A stretch of DNA of 64,000 nt, from the NCBI GenBank assembly GCA_026393475.1, contig JAPLAA010000042.1:1-64000 (forward strand), written 5' to 3'. Shown in pieces: positions 23,045 through 32,226 of the stretch (its first letter is position 1; each line of letters starts with the position of its first letter). Position numbers and translations under genes: made by a program. A model generated the notes under the pieces. The model was not told where the DNA came from. It saw only the letters and a list, made by a program, of their open reading frames with translations, and made no database searches. The DNA comes from Actinomycetota bacterium. Lineage in GTDB: Bacteria; Actinomycetota; Acidimicrobiia; Acidimicrobiales; Ilumatobacteraceae.

Positions 23045-24058
23045 ATGAGCGCCACCCCCGACGGACTGCCCGCCTACCGCGATCTGCCCCGCCGTGCAGG
23101 GTTGCCGGCGAGCTGGGGACTGTGGGGTGACGACGGCACCGACGTGTTCGGTTGCCTCAACCTGCTGACGCCCGAACGGGTGGTCGAGGCGGCCCGGCTC
23201 GTGCAGCGCGGCGCGGTGTTCGCGCTGAACTGGGGGATGCGGCTGCCCGATCCGCCACTGTTCGACCGCCAGCCGTTCGAGCACGAGGTCACCGGTGGCG
23301 CGTCGAGCACGAGCCACGACGACGTGCTGCACGGCTGGAACACGCAATCGTCGTCGCAGTGGGACGGGTTCCGTCACATCCGCAACCACGCGGCCGTGGC
23401 CGACGAACCGGGGACCGGCCACTACGGCGCGGTGCCCGACGACGAGCACGGCATCCACCACTGGGCCCAGCGGGGCATCGTCGGCCGCGCGGTGCTCGCC
23501 GACGTCGGCCGTTGGCGCGAGCGAGTGGGGCGGCCACTGCAGTACGACCGGCCCGACCCGATCGAGCCCGACGAGATCGCTGAGTGCCTGGCCGACCAGG
23601 GCACCGAGTTGCGCGACGGCGACGTGCTGCTGCTGCGCACGGGCTGGGTGGGCTGGTACGAGCAGCAACCGACGGAGGTGCGTGAACGGATGGCGCAGAC
23701 CGAGCATCTCGTGTCGCCCGGGCTGCGCAGTGGCGAGCACCTCGCGGAGGTGTTGTGGAACCTGCACATCGCCGCGATCGGGTGTGACAACCCGGCGGTG
23801 GAGGTGTGGCCCCCCGGAGCGATGAGCACGCCCGAGCACGAGGCCGAGGTGCGCGCCGACCGCCGCCGCCTCCACGAGATCTTCACCCACACGCTGCTGC
23901 TGCCGATGCTCGGCCTGCCGCTCGGGGAGATGTGGACGCTCGAGGCGCTCGGCGAGGACTGCGCGGCCGACGGCCGGTACGAGTGCTTCTTCACCTCGGC
24001 GCCGCTCAACCTGCCCGCCGGCGTGGCGAGCCCGCCGAACGCCCTCGCGATCAAGTGA
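23045..24058 (+). CDS. Cyclase-family (kynurenine formamidase-like) hydrolase
   Basis: This 337-residue protein belongs to the cyclase family (PF04199), metal-dependent hydrolases acting on amide or lactone bonds. GCLNLLTPERVVEAARLVQRGAVFALNWGMRLPDPP opens the domain and SSQWDGFRHIRNH stands where HxGTHxDxPxH is found in classical members, as is usual in the larger plant/fungal/actinobacterial branch. DGDVLLLRTGWVGWY and NLHIAAIGCDNPAVEVWPP are conserved later. The substrate is unknown. It is followed by an SDR gene 100 bases downstream, a frequent pairing in degradative pathways. Confidence 0.85.
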   Translation: MSATPDGLPAYRDLPRRAGLPASWGLWGDDGTDVFGCLNLLTPERVVEAARLVQRGAVFALNWGMRLPDPPLFDRQPFEHEVTGGASSTSHDDVLHGWNTQSSSQWDGFRHIRNHAAVADEPGTGHYGAVPDDEHGIHHWAQRGIVGRAVLADVGRWRERVGRPLQYDRPDPIEPDEIAECLADQGTELRDGDVLLLRTGWVGWYEQQPTEVRERMAQTEHLVSPGLRSGEHLAEVLWNLHIAAIGCDNPAVEVWPPGAMSTPEHEAEVRADRRRLHEIFTHTLLLPMLGLPLGEMWTLEALGEDCAADGRYECFFTSAPLNLPAGVASPPNALAIK

Positions 24059-24080
24059 CCGCCCCGACCCCACTCGCCTC

Positions 24081-24145
24081 ACCCACCTGCAACACCCACC
24101 TGCAACACCCACCTGCAACACCCACCTGCAACACCCACCTGCAAT
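24081..24145. repeat. 13-bp tandem repeat, five copies
   Basis: Five units of acccacctgcaac (last base changed in the final copy) occupy most of the gap between the cyclase and SDR genes and end two bases before the SDR ribosome site. Confidence 0.9.
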
Positions 24146-24158
24146 CGGAGACACCGCC

Positions 24159-24992
24159 ATGACCTCGACCCCGCTCGCCGGACACAGCGCACTGATCACC
24201 GGTGGTGGCAGCGGCATCGGGCTCGGCTGCGCCCGGCACCTCGCACGAGACGGCGCGACGGTGGTGCTCGCCGGCCGTTCGGAGGAACGGCTCGCGGCGG
24301 GTGTCGCCTCGATCCTGACCGACCTGCCCGACGCGGAGGTCCACACGGTGCGCTGCGACGTGACCGACGAGGCGGCGGTGGCCGAGGCGTGCTCGGTCGC
24401 GGCCGGCGTGGGCGCGTTCACGATGTGCGTCGCCAACGCAGGGTTCGGCAGCGCGTCGCCGTTCCACCTCACCACGCTCGACGACTGGAACAGCGTGCTC
24501 GGCACGAACCTCACGGGTGCGTTCCTCACGATGAAGCACGCGGTACCCCACCTCGCGGCGAACGGTGGTGGGTCGATCGTCGCGGTGTCGTCGATCGCGG
24601 CACCGCTCACCCACCGGTTCATGAGTGCGTACTGCGTGAGCAAGGCGGGCCTCGAGATGCTGGTGAAGCAGGTGGCCGACGAGCTCGGCGCCAGCGGCGT
24701 GCGGGCCAATGCCGTGCGGCCGGGCCTCGTGCCCACCGACGCGACGATCACGCTCACCACCACCGACGTCATCCGCGACGACTACCTCGCCCAGATGCCG
24801 TTGGCCCGCACGGGCACCGACGACGACGTGGCCGCGCTCGTGCGTTTCCTGCTCGGTCCGGAGAGCAGCTGGATCACGGGTCAGTGCATCGGTGTCGACG
24901 GCGGTCACTCCGTGCGCCGCGGCCCCGACATCACCCCGGTGATGGAGATGGTGTTCGGGGCGGCCATCCGGCCACCCGGCCCGGTCGGCTGA
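24159..24992 (+). CDS. Short-chain dehydrogenase/reductase
   Basis: The 277-residue enzyme is a classical SDR. It has the cofactor motif TGGGSGIG (residues 14-21), VANAG at about 91-95, the catalytic serine in VAVSSIAAP, and Tyr-x-x-x-Lys in SAYCVSKAG (near 161-165); GQCIGVDGGHSVRRG closes the fold. NAGR-type Arg in LAGRSEERL suggests NADP(H). The substrate is not predictable. The ATG at 24159 has GGAG 8-11 bases upstream and is separated from the cyclase gene by a 13-bp tandem repeat. Confidence 0.92.
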   Translation: MTSTPLAGHSALITGGGSGIGLGCARHLARDGATVVLAGRSEERLAAGVASILTDLPDAEVHTVRCDVTDEAAVAEACSVAAGVGAFTMCVANAGFGSASPFHLTTLDDWNSVLGTNLTGAFLTMKHAVPHLAANGGGSIVAVSSIAAPLTHRFMSAYCVSKAGLEMLVKQVADELGASGVRANAVRPGLVPTDATITLTTTDVIRDDYLAQMPLARTGTDDDVAALVRFLLGPESSWITGQCIGVDGGHSVRRGPDITPVMEMVFGAAIRPPGPVG

Positions 24993-25188
24993 CCGCGTTG
25001 CGTCGCGAAGTGTGTCCGATGCCGTGGGCCGAACGGCCCATGTGCCGGATCGAGGGGGTGCATCGTCCCTGATGAGCTGAGAGAATTCCTCTCGGCGACG
25101 GACGGGCAACAGGCCATCGCCACCCATCGGTCCCGGCAGTTCCTGCCGGTTCCCGACGATCAGCAGATCTCTCACCCAGGGCGGAGTG
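24993..25188 (+). other. Structured leader of the giant PKD/LamG gene
   Basis: This 196-base gap holds several hairpins: TGGGCC/GGCCCA at 25025-25040 (a possible SDR terminator without T-run), GCTGAGAG/CTCTCGGC near 25074-25094, and CCGGCAG/CTGCCGG near 25133-25149. TGAGAGA in the second hairpin can also pair with TCTCTCA near 25168-25174, close to the ribosome site. The alternative pairing suggests a regulated leader, but no known riboswitch consensus was recognised. Confidence 0.35.
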
Positions 25189-28100
25189 ATGGCAGCACAC
25201 ACGGTTCCACCGATGACGCACACCTCGAGCGGCGTTCACCTGCAGGCGACCCCGCGTCGCCGGGTGAGCAAGGCCGGTGCGTTCACCTCCCTCGCCGGAC
25301 TCGTCGTCTCGGCCTCGATCGTCGCCGCGGTGTCGCTCACGGGCCATGCCGACACGGCACCCGCGAACCCCGCTGATCCCACCACGCCGGTCACCGTGTC
25401 GGCCGACGCGCTGCCCACGGTCCAGATCGACGGTGTCGCCTGGTCGCAGGCCGTGGTCGGCAACACCGTCTACGTCGGTGGCCGCTTCACGAACGCCCGC
25501 CCGGCCGGCGCCGCCGCGGGGGTCAACCAGACCGCTCGCAGCAACTTCCTCGCCTACAACCTCACCACCGGTGAGCTCATCACGTCCTTCGCGCCGTCGT
25601 TCAACGCCCAGGTCCGCTCGGTCGTGGCCTCGCCCGACGGCACCCGCCTGTACGTCGGTGGCGACTTCACGACGGTCAACGGCGTGTCGCGCTCGCGCAT
25701 CGCTGCGTTCGACACCGCGACCGGCAACCTCGTGCCGTTCTTCCCATCGGTCGCGTACCACGTCCACGCGATCGCGGTGCACCCGAGCGGTTCGCCGGTG
25801 TACGTCGGCGGCAACTTCAACGCGGTCGGCAGCGTGGCCCGCGGTCAGCTCGCGGCCTTCAACGCCGCCAACGGTGCGCTGCTCGACTGGGCGCCGCAGG
25901 CGACCGGTGGTCTCGTGAAGGCGATGGCGATGTCGCCCGACGGCACCAAGGTCGCGGTCGGCGGACAGTTCACCACGCTCAACGGCGGCAACAACCCGGG
26001 CTTCGGGCTGGGCATGGTCGACGCCGTCACGGGCGTCTCGCTGCCGATGGCCATCAACGCGACGGTGCGCAACGCCGGCAACACGGCGGGCATCACGTCG
26101 CTGTACACCAACGGCAACGACTTCTTCGGCAGCGGCTACTGGTTCGGTGGCACCGGCAACTTCGAGGGCACGTTCTCGGCCTCGTGGGACGGCGGCACCA
26201 TCAACTGGATCGCCGACTGCCACGGCGACACCCACTCGGTCTTCGTCCAGGGCGACGCCGTCTACAACGTCGGTCACGCCCACGAGTGCGGCGGCCTCGC
26301 GGCGGGTGCGTTCCAGCGCGCCGACCCGTGGGGGTTCAGCCGGGGCCTCGCGTTCAGCCGCACGGCCACCGGCACGCTCGCTCGTGACCCGTACGGCTAC
26401 TTCAACTTCGAGGGCAACCCCGCCCCGAGCATGCTCAACTTCTTCCCGTCGCTCGACTCGGGCACGTTCACCGGTCAGAACCAGGGTCCGTGGAACGTGG
26501 CCGGCAACTCGCAGTACGTCGTGATGGGCGGCGAGTTCCGCAACGTCAACGACACCCCGCAGCAGGGCCTCGTCCGCTTCGCCGTGTCGAGCATCGCCCC
26601 CAACAAGCAGATCCCGCGCCTGTTCCTGGCGAACTGGGTGCCTCGGGCCGTCTCGGTCAATCCGGGCGAGGTGCGCCTCACCTGGAGCGGCAACTGGGAC
26701 CGTGACAACGAGTACTTCACGTACCAGGTGTTCCGCGACACCGACGGCAACCGCATCTACACCGGCAACGGTCGCTCGAAGTGGTACGAGATGGAGCAGT
26801 ACGGCTTCACCGACACCGGGCTCACGCCGGGCCAGACGGTCCGCTACCGGGTGAAGGCGATCGACGCGTTCGGCAACGAGGCCCCGTCGGACTGGGTGAC
26901 GGTCACCGTCGGCGGCGGCTCCAGCTCGCCGTACGCGGCGGCGGCGCTCGCCGATCGGCCGTTGAACTACTGGCGTCTCGGCGAGTCCGCCGGCGCGGCG
27001 GTCAACTCGGCGTCGTACGACGATCTCACCGTCAACGGTTCGGTCACCCGCAACCAGACGGGCGCGGTGCCCGGTGACACGAACGCCGCCATCCGGTTCA
27101 ACGGCAACAGCACCCAGTTCGCCTCCACGGCGACCAGCCGGCTCGGCCGGCACACCTTCACGGTCGAGGCGTGGGTCCGTACCAACAGCACCTCGGGCGG
27201 CAAGATCATCGGCTTCGGCAACCGCACCACGGGCAACTCCACCTCCTTCGACCGCCACCTGTACATCGGCAACGACGGCCGGGTGCGCTTCGGTGTCGCC
27301 CCGGTGGGCGGCACCCGCATCGTGACGTCGCCGAACTCGCTGGTCGACAACGCCTGGCACCACGTCGTCGGCACGCTCGGCGACGGGGTGATGACGCTGT
27401 ACGTCGATGGGCAGCAGGTCGGCCAGCTCACGGGTGTGCGCATGGCCGCCAACTACCAGGGCGTCTGGCGTGTCGGTGGCGACAACCTGACCGGGTGGGC
27501 CAACCGTCCGGTCAGCGACTACTTCAACGGCACGATCGACGAGGCGGCGGTGTACCCCCGTGCGCTCACGGCGGCCGAGGTCGCCCAGAACTACGCGGTG
27601 GGTTCCACCGGCACGACGCCGAACCAGGCGCCCACCGCCTCGTTCACGGCCACCACGTCGCCGTTGTCGGTGGCGGTGAACGGCTCGGCCTCCGCCGACG
27701 TCGACGGCACGATCGTCTCCTACGGCTGGGACTTCGGCAACGGCACCCTGGGCACCGGCGCCACGGCGACCGGCACCTATGCGGCGCCCGGCACCTACAC
27801 GGTCACGCTCACGGTCACCGACGACGACGGTGCCACCGGCACCACGTCGCAGCAGGTGGTCGTGCCCGACGTGCCGCCGAACCAGGCGCCGACGGCGGCC
27901 TTCACGGCCACCACGTCGCCGCTGGCGGTCGCGGTGAACGGCTCGGGCTCCGCCGATGCCGACGGCACGATCGCCTCCTACGCCTGGGACTTCGGTGACG
28001 GCAACGTCGCCACCGGGGCGACGGCCACCAACACCTACGCCGCGGCCGGCACGTACACCGTGTCGCTCACGGTCACCGACGACGATGGTGCCACCGGCAC

Positions 28101-29031
28101 CACGTCGCAGCAGGTGGTCGTGCCCGGCATCCCGGTGAACGGTGCTCCGACCGCGGCGTTCACGGCCACGCCGTCGCCGCTGGCGGTGGCGGTCAACGGC
28201 TCCGCCAGCACCGACGACGGCACGATCGTGTCGTATGCCTGGGACTTCGGTGACGGCGGCACGGGCTCGGGGGTCACGGCCAACCGCACCTACGCGGCGG
28301 CGGGTACCTACACGATCGTGCTGACGGTCACCGACAACCAGGGCGCGACGGGTTCCAGCAGCCAGTCGGTCGTGGTACCCGGCATCCCCGTGGGCCCGCA
28401 GCCGTTCGCGACGGACGCCTTCGAGCGCACGGTCACCAACGGGCTCGGCACCGCCGACCTCGGTGGCGCCTGGACGCTGTCGGGTTCCGCGGCCAACTTC
28501 TCGGTGGCGGGCGGCCAGGGTCGCCTGCGGATGAACACCGCCGCCTCGGGCGTGTCGTCGTTCCTGCCGGGCACGTCCACCGACACCGAGGTGCGTGCCA
28601 CCGTGGGTGCCGACAAGGCGGGCACCGGCGGCGGCATCTACCTGTCGGTCGTCGGTCGCCGGGTCGGCACCGCCGACTACCGCGGCCGGGTGCGTCTGCT
28701 CAACAACGGTGGCGTGCAGGTGTTCCTCACCCGCAACGTCGCCGGCGAGACCGATCTGGCCAACCAGGTCGTGCCGGGCCTCACCCTCGCCGCCGGCGAG
28801 CGGGTGAACGTGAAGCTGCAGGTGACGGGCACCAGCCCGACCACGCTGCGGATCAAGGTGTGGAAGGTGGGCACGACGGAGCCGACGGCGTGGAACCTCA
28901 CCACGACCGACAGCACGGCCTCGTTGCAGAGCGGTGGCGGTGTGGGCGTGGTCACCTACCTGTCGGGCTCGGCGACCAACGCCCCGGTGCAGGGTCTGTT
29001 CGACGAGTTCTGGGCCGGTCCCACCGCCTGA
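25189..29031 (+). CDS. Giant secreted propeller-FnIII-LamG-PKD protein
   Basis: This 1280-residue surface protein begins with a signal/anchor segment (FTSLAGLVVSASIVAAVSLTG, about residues 27-47). Residues about 65-480 are a DUF5122-like beta-propeller with blades such as YVGGDFTTVNGVSRSRIAAFD. A fibronectin III-like domain follows (about 485-580), then a LamG/concanavalin domain (about 582-805; FTVEAWVRTNSTSGGKIIGF, WHHVVGTL). Three PKD domains (about 812-1065) are encoded by 258-bp repeats, and a C-terminal lectin-like domain of about 200 residues (DAFERTVTNGLGTADLGGAW) ends it. No enzyme motif is seen. It is probably a cell-surface carbohydrate-binding or adhesion protein, paralogous to the gene at 43680. 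AGGG lies 7 bases before the ATG. Confidence 0.88.
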   Translation: MAAHTVPPMTHTSSGVHLQATPRRRVSKAGAFTSLAGLVVSASIVAAVSLTGHADTAPANPADPTTPVTVSADALPTVQIDGVAWSQAVVGNTVYVGGRFTNARPAGAAAGVNQTARSNFLAYNLTTGELITSFAPSFNAQVRSVVASPDGTRLYVGGDFTTVNGVSRSRIAAFDTATGNLVPFFPSVAYHVHAIAVHPSGSPVYVGGNFNAVGSVARGQLAAFNAANGALLDWAPQATGGLVKAMAMSPDGTKVAVGGQFTTLNGGNNPGFGLGMVDAVTGVSLPMAINATVRNAGNTAGITSLYTNGNDFFGSGYWFGGTGNFEGTFSASWDGGTINWIADCHGDTHSVFVQGDAVYNVGHAHECGGLAAGAFQRADPWGFSRGLAFSRTATGTLARDPYGYFNFEGNPAPSMLNFFPSLDSGTFTGQNQGPWNVAGNSQYVVMGGEFRNVNDTPQQGLVRFAVSSIAPNKQIPRLFLANWVPRAVSVNPGEVRLTWSGNWDRDNEYFTYQVFRDTDGNRIYTGNGRSKWYEMEQYGFTDTGLTPGQTVRYRVKAIDAFGNEAPSDWVTVTVGGGSSSPYAAAALADRPLNYWRLGESAGAAVNSASYDDLTVNGSVTRNQTGAVPGDTNAAIRFNGNSTQFASTATSRLGRHTFTVEAWVRTNSTSGGKIIGFGNRTTGNSTSFDRHLYIGNDGRVRFGVAPVGGTRIVTSPNSLVDNAWHHVVGTLGDGVMTLYVDGQQVGQLTGVRMAANYQGVWRVGGDNLTGWANRPVSDYFNGTIDEAAVYPRALTAAEVAQNYAVGSTGTTPNQAPTASFTATTSPLSVAVNGSASADVDGTIVSYGWDFGNGTLGTGATATGTYAAPGTYTVTLTVTDDDGATGTTSQQVVVPDVPPNQAPTAAFTATTSPLAVAVNGSGSADADGTIASYAWDFGDGNVATGATATNTYAAAGTYTVSLTVTDDDGATGTTSQQVVVPGIPVNGAPTAAFTATPSPLAVAVNGSASTDDGTIVSYAWDFGDGGTGSGVTANRTYAAAGTYTIVLTVTDNQGATGSSSQSVVVPGIPVGPQPFATDAFERTVTNGLGTADLGGAWTLSGSAANFSVAGGQGRLRMNTAASGVSSFLPGTSTDTEVRATVGADKAGTGGGIYLSVVGRRVGTADYRGRVRLLNNGGVQVFLTRNVAGETDLANQVVPGLTLAAGERVNVKLQVTGTSPTTLRIKVWKVGTTEPTAWNLTTTDSTASLQSGGGVGVVTYLSGSATNAPVQGLFDEFWAGPTA
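27622..28392. repeat. Three tandem 258-bp PKD repeats
   Basis: Units begin at 27622, 27880 and 28138, exactly 258 bp apart, and are highly similar at DNA level (shared runs such as ttcacggccacc and tcgccg-tggcggt). The third lacks two codons of the DADGT segment. Such repeats can expand or shrink by recombination. Confidence 0.8.
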
Positions 29032-29135
29032 CGAGACGTGCGATGAGCGATGAGTGCCGGTGGTGCACTCATCGCTCATCACGCCGTGCTCGTCGGTTCG
29101 CCAGGCTCGTCCGATTCGTGAGGGGGACGGCGTCG

Positions 29136-29141
29136 TAGTCT
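29136..29141 (+). promoter_or_regulatory. -10 box TAGTCT for the mannosidase gene
   Basis: TAGTCT is followed by 6 bases and the GTG at 29148. Confidence 0.5.
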
Positions 29142-29147
29142 CGGTCC

Positions 29148-32100
29148 GTGCACGACGACCGGGTGTTGGTGGAGAAGCGGATCGAGCGCGAGCTCTGGCA
29201 GCGGGTGCTCCCGCACCTGTACCGGCATCGCCTGCCGTTGACGATCGAGGCGTGGGACGTGCCCGGCGAACCGGTGCCGTTCGAGGCCGCCGTCGGCCAG
29301 GAGTACCGCCCGTTCTCGCGGGGCCAGTCGTGGGGGCGACCGTGGGGCACGACATGGTTCCGCCTCAGCGGTGACGTGCCCGAGGCGTGGGTCGGCGATC
29401 GGCTCGAGGCGGTGCTCGACCTCGGCTGGGGCACGAAGGGTCCCGGGTTCCAGGCCGAGGGTCTGGTGTGGTTCGACGGCGAGCCGCTGCAGGGTGTGCA
29501 TCCCCGCCGCTCCGGTGTGCCGCTGCCGCAGGTGACGGCCGGACCGCTGTCGTTCCTCGTGGAGGCCGCTGCGAACCCGGCGATGCCGTTCTCGTTCCGC
29601 CCGTCGCCGCTCGGCTCGCTCGACACCGCCGGCGAGTCGCCGCTCTATCGGGTGACGATGGCCGACCTCGCGGTTCGCGACGACGACGTGTACCACCTGT
29701 GTCTCGACATCGAGGTGCTCGTCGGGGTCATGAAGGGCCTCGCGCTCGACGATCCTCGTCGCCACCGTCTGTTGCGCCAGCTCGAGCACGCGTTCGACGT
29801 GATCGACATGAGCGACGTTGCCGGCACGGCGCATCGGGCGCGGACCGCGCTGCGGCCTGCGCTCGACCTCCCGGCCCGGGCGAGCTCGATGCGCGTGGTC
29901 GGTGTGGGTCATGCGCACATCGACTCGGCGTGGCTGTGGCCGATCCGCGAGACGGTGCGCAAGTGTGCGCGCACGTTCGCCTCGGCCGTGCGGTTGATGG
30001 ACGACCAGCCCGACTACCGCTTCGTGTGCAGCCAGGCGGTGCAGTACGCGTGGATGGAGGAGCGGTACCCCACGCTGTTCGCCCGCATCGCCGAGAAGGT
30101 GCGCACCGGGCAGTTCGTGCCGGTGGGCGGCATGTGGGTCGAGGCCGACATGAACCTGCCCAGCGGCGAGAGCCTCGTGCGTCAGCTGGTGCACGGTCAG
30201 CGCTACTTCGAGAGCCGCTTCGGCATCCGCTGCAAGGAGGTGTGGATCCCCGACGTGTTCGGCTACCCGGCGTCGATGCCGCAGGTGTACGCGGCGGCGG
30301 GCTGCGATCGGTTCATCACGCAGAAGCTCAGCTGGAACAAGCAGAACCGCTTCCCGCACAACACGTTCTGGTGGGAGGGGATCGACGGCACCCGCGTGCT
30401 CACCCACTTCCCGCCGGTCGACACGTACAACGCGGAGGTCACCGGCGAGGAGATGGCGTTCAGCGAGCGCAACTTCCGCGAGCACGGCTGGAGCGACTGG
30501 GCGCTGATGCCCTACGGGCACGGCAACGGCGGCGGTGGTCCGACCCGCGAGATGGTGGAGCGCGCACACCGGATGCGCGACCTCGACGGCACGCCTCGTC
30601 TGCAGCTCGGCACGAGCGACGAGTTCTTCGACCGGGTGGAGGGTGAGCTGGCCGCCGGGGCCACGGCGCCCGTATGGAGCGGCGAGCTGTACTTCGAGAT
30701 GCACCGCGGCACGCTCACGAGCCAGATCGAGACCAAGGTGGGCAACCGCAGGTGCGAGCGCCTGCTGCGCGAGGCCGAGCTGTGGTGGGCGACGGGCGGC
30801 GCGGTGCCGAGCGAGGTTGCCGAGGAGCTGCGGGTGCTGTGGAACGACGTGCTGCTGCAGCAGTTCCACGACATCATCCCGGGCTCGTCGATCGCGTGGG
30901 TGCACGACGACGCCGAGCGCGAGCACACCCGCGTCGCGGCGCGCCTGGAGGAGCTGATCGCCCAGGCGTTCGGCCGACTGGTCGGCGAGGGCGATGACGC
31001 CGACGCCGACGCCGAGTGGTTCGTCGCCAGCGCGGCGACGCATCATCGCCTCGAGGTCGTGTCGGCACCCGATGGGTCACCGGTGCTCGTGGAGGTGCCG
31101 GGTGGGGGCGTCTGCTCGCTCGACCCGGACCTGGTGACCGACGACCGGGTGGTCACGACCGAGCGGTCGATGGCGAACGGTCAGCTCGCGGTGGCGTGGG
31201 ACCTGGAGGGCACGATCACCTCGATCATCTCGGTGCCCCATGGCCGCGAGCTGGTGCCGTCGCGACGGGCCGTCACCGTGGAACTCGCGCCCGACCATCC
31301 GGTGGAGTTCGACGCGTGGGACGTCGAGTCGTGGACGACCGGGCTCGGCGCACCGCTCGACGGCGACGCCGAGATCGTCTGGCTCGAGCGGTCACCGCTG
31401 CGGGCGCGGGTGCAGGTGACGCGTCCGGTGGGCGTGCGCTCGACGATGTCGGTCGTCTACACGCTGCGCGCCGAGAGCGCTCGGCTCGACCTCGAATTCG
31501 ACATCGACTGGCACGAGAGCGAGCAGCTGCTGTCGCTGATGGTGCCGCTCGACGTGCGCGCGAGCGAGGCAGTGTGCGACATCCAGTTCGGCCACGTCCG
31601 CCGCCCGACGCATCCGAGCAGCCCGTGGGACGCGGCCAAGTTCGAGGTGTGCGCACATCGCTTCGTCGATCTCGCCGAGCCGCAGTTCGGTGTGGCGGTG
31701 CTGAACGACGGCCGCTACGGCCACGGCCTGTTCGACGGTGGGGTGCGGGTCTCGTTGCTCCGCGCGGCGCGGTACCCCGATCCCGATGCCGACCAGGGCC
31801 GCCACCGGGTGACGATCTCGATCCTGCCCCACGGTGCCGGCCTGCACGACGTGCTCCACGAGGCCGAGTTGTCGAACATGCCGGTGCGGTTCGTCCGTGG
31901 TGCTCGCGGGCGCGGGTCGCTGGTGGAGATCGACGAGCCGGGCGTGCAGCTGAGCGCGGTGAAGCGTGCCGACGACGGCAGCGGTGATCTGATCGTGCGG
32001 CTCTTCGAGGCGTGCGGCGATCGGCGCCAGGTGTCGGTGCGCATGGATCGGCCGGTGCGCGTCGCGTCGCGGTGCAACGCGCTCGAGGAGGTGCAGTCGG

Positions 32101-32174
32101 GCCTCGACGTCGCCGACGGGTTCGTCGCGATCACGCTGCGTCCGTTCGAACTGGTGACCCTGCGGCTGTCCTGA
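29148..32174 (+). CDS. GH38 alpha-mannosidase
   Basis: The 1008-residue enzyme is a glycoside hydrolase family 38 alpha-mannosidase, a zinc-dependent retaining enzyme. Zinc ligands are in GHAHIDSAWLWPIRE (near residue 254), the nucleophile aspartate in GGMWVEADMNLPSGES (near 334), and the later zinc histidine region in MPYGHGNGGGGPTREM (near 455). The N-terminal RPFSRGQSWGRPWGTTWFRLSG and the C-terminal beta-sandwich domains are complete. No signal peptide is visible, so it is probably cytoplasmic and trims imported or recycled mannosides. It stands alone after the PKD/LamG gene, on the same strand with a separate -10 box. Confidence 0.95.
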   Translation: MHDDRVLVEKRIERELWQRVLPHLYRHRLPLTIEAWDVPGEPVPFEAAVGQEYRPFSRGQSWGRPWGTTWFRLSGDVPEAWVGDRLEAVLDLGWGTKGPGFQAEGLVWFDGEPLQGVHPRRSGVPLPQVTAGPLSFLVEAAANPAMPFSFRPSPLGSLDTAGESPLYRVTMADLAVRDDDVYHLCLDIEVLVGVMKGLALDDPRRHRLLRQLEHAFDVIDMSDVAGTAHRARTALRPALDLPARASSMRVVGVGHAHIDSAWLWPIRETVRKCARTFASAVRLMDDQPDYRFVCSQAVQYAWMEERYPTLFARIAEKVRTGQFVPVGGMWVEADMNLPSGESLVRQLVHGQRYFESRFGIRCKEVWIPDVFGYPASMPQVYAAAGCDRFITQKLSWNKQNRFPHNTFWWEGIDGTRVLTHFPPVDTYNAEVTGEEMAFSERNFREHGWSDWALMPYGHGNGGGGPTREMVERAHRMRDLDGTPRLQLGTSDEFFDRVEGELAAGATAPVWSGELYFEMHRGTLTSQIETKVGNRRCERLLREAELWWATGGAVPSEVAEELRVLWNDVLLQQFHDIIPGSSIAWVHDDAEREHTRVAARLEELIAQAFGRLVGEGDDADADAEWFVASAATHHRLEVVSAPDGSPVLVEVPGGGVCSLDPDLVTDDRVVTTERSMANGQLAVAWDLEGTITSIISVPHGRELVPSRRAVTVELAPDHPVEFDAWDVESWTTGLGAPLDGDAEIVWLERSPLRARVQVTRPVGVRSTMSVVYTLRAESARLDLEFDIDWHESEQLLSLMVPLDVRASEAVCDIQFGHVRRPTHPSSPWDAAKFEVCAHRFVDLAEPQFGVAVLNDGRYGHGLFDGGVRVSLLRAARYPDPDADQGRHRVTISILPHGAGLHDVLHEAELSNMPVRFVRGARGRGSLVEIDEPGVQLSAVKRADDGSGDLIVRLFEACGDRRQVSVRMDRPVRVASRCNALEEVQSGLDVADGFVAITLRPFELVTLRLS

Positions 32175-32226
32175 CCCGCTGCGACGGGTCGCGTTCGGCG
32201 CCGGTCAGGCTCCGGTCAGGCGTCGG

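Noticed and set aside
25070-25100. CTGATGAG followed by a stem, resembling the hammerhead ribozyme core
   Set aside because: The conserved GAAA after stem II is missing (the sequence reads CGACGG), and no matching cleavage stem was found.
24931-29355. 1474-codon minus-strand frame opposite the giant PKD/LamG gene
   Set aside because: It is Arg/Gly/Val/His-rich without domains, a typical shadow frame of high-GC coding DNA.
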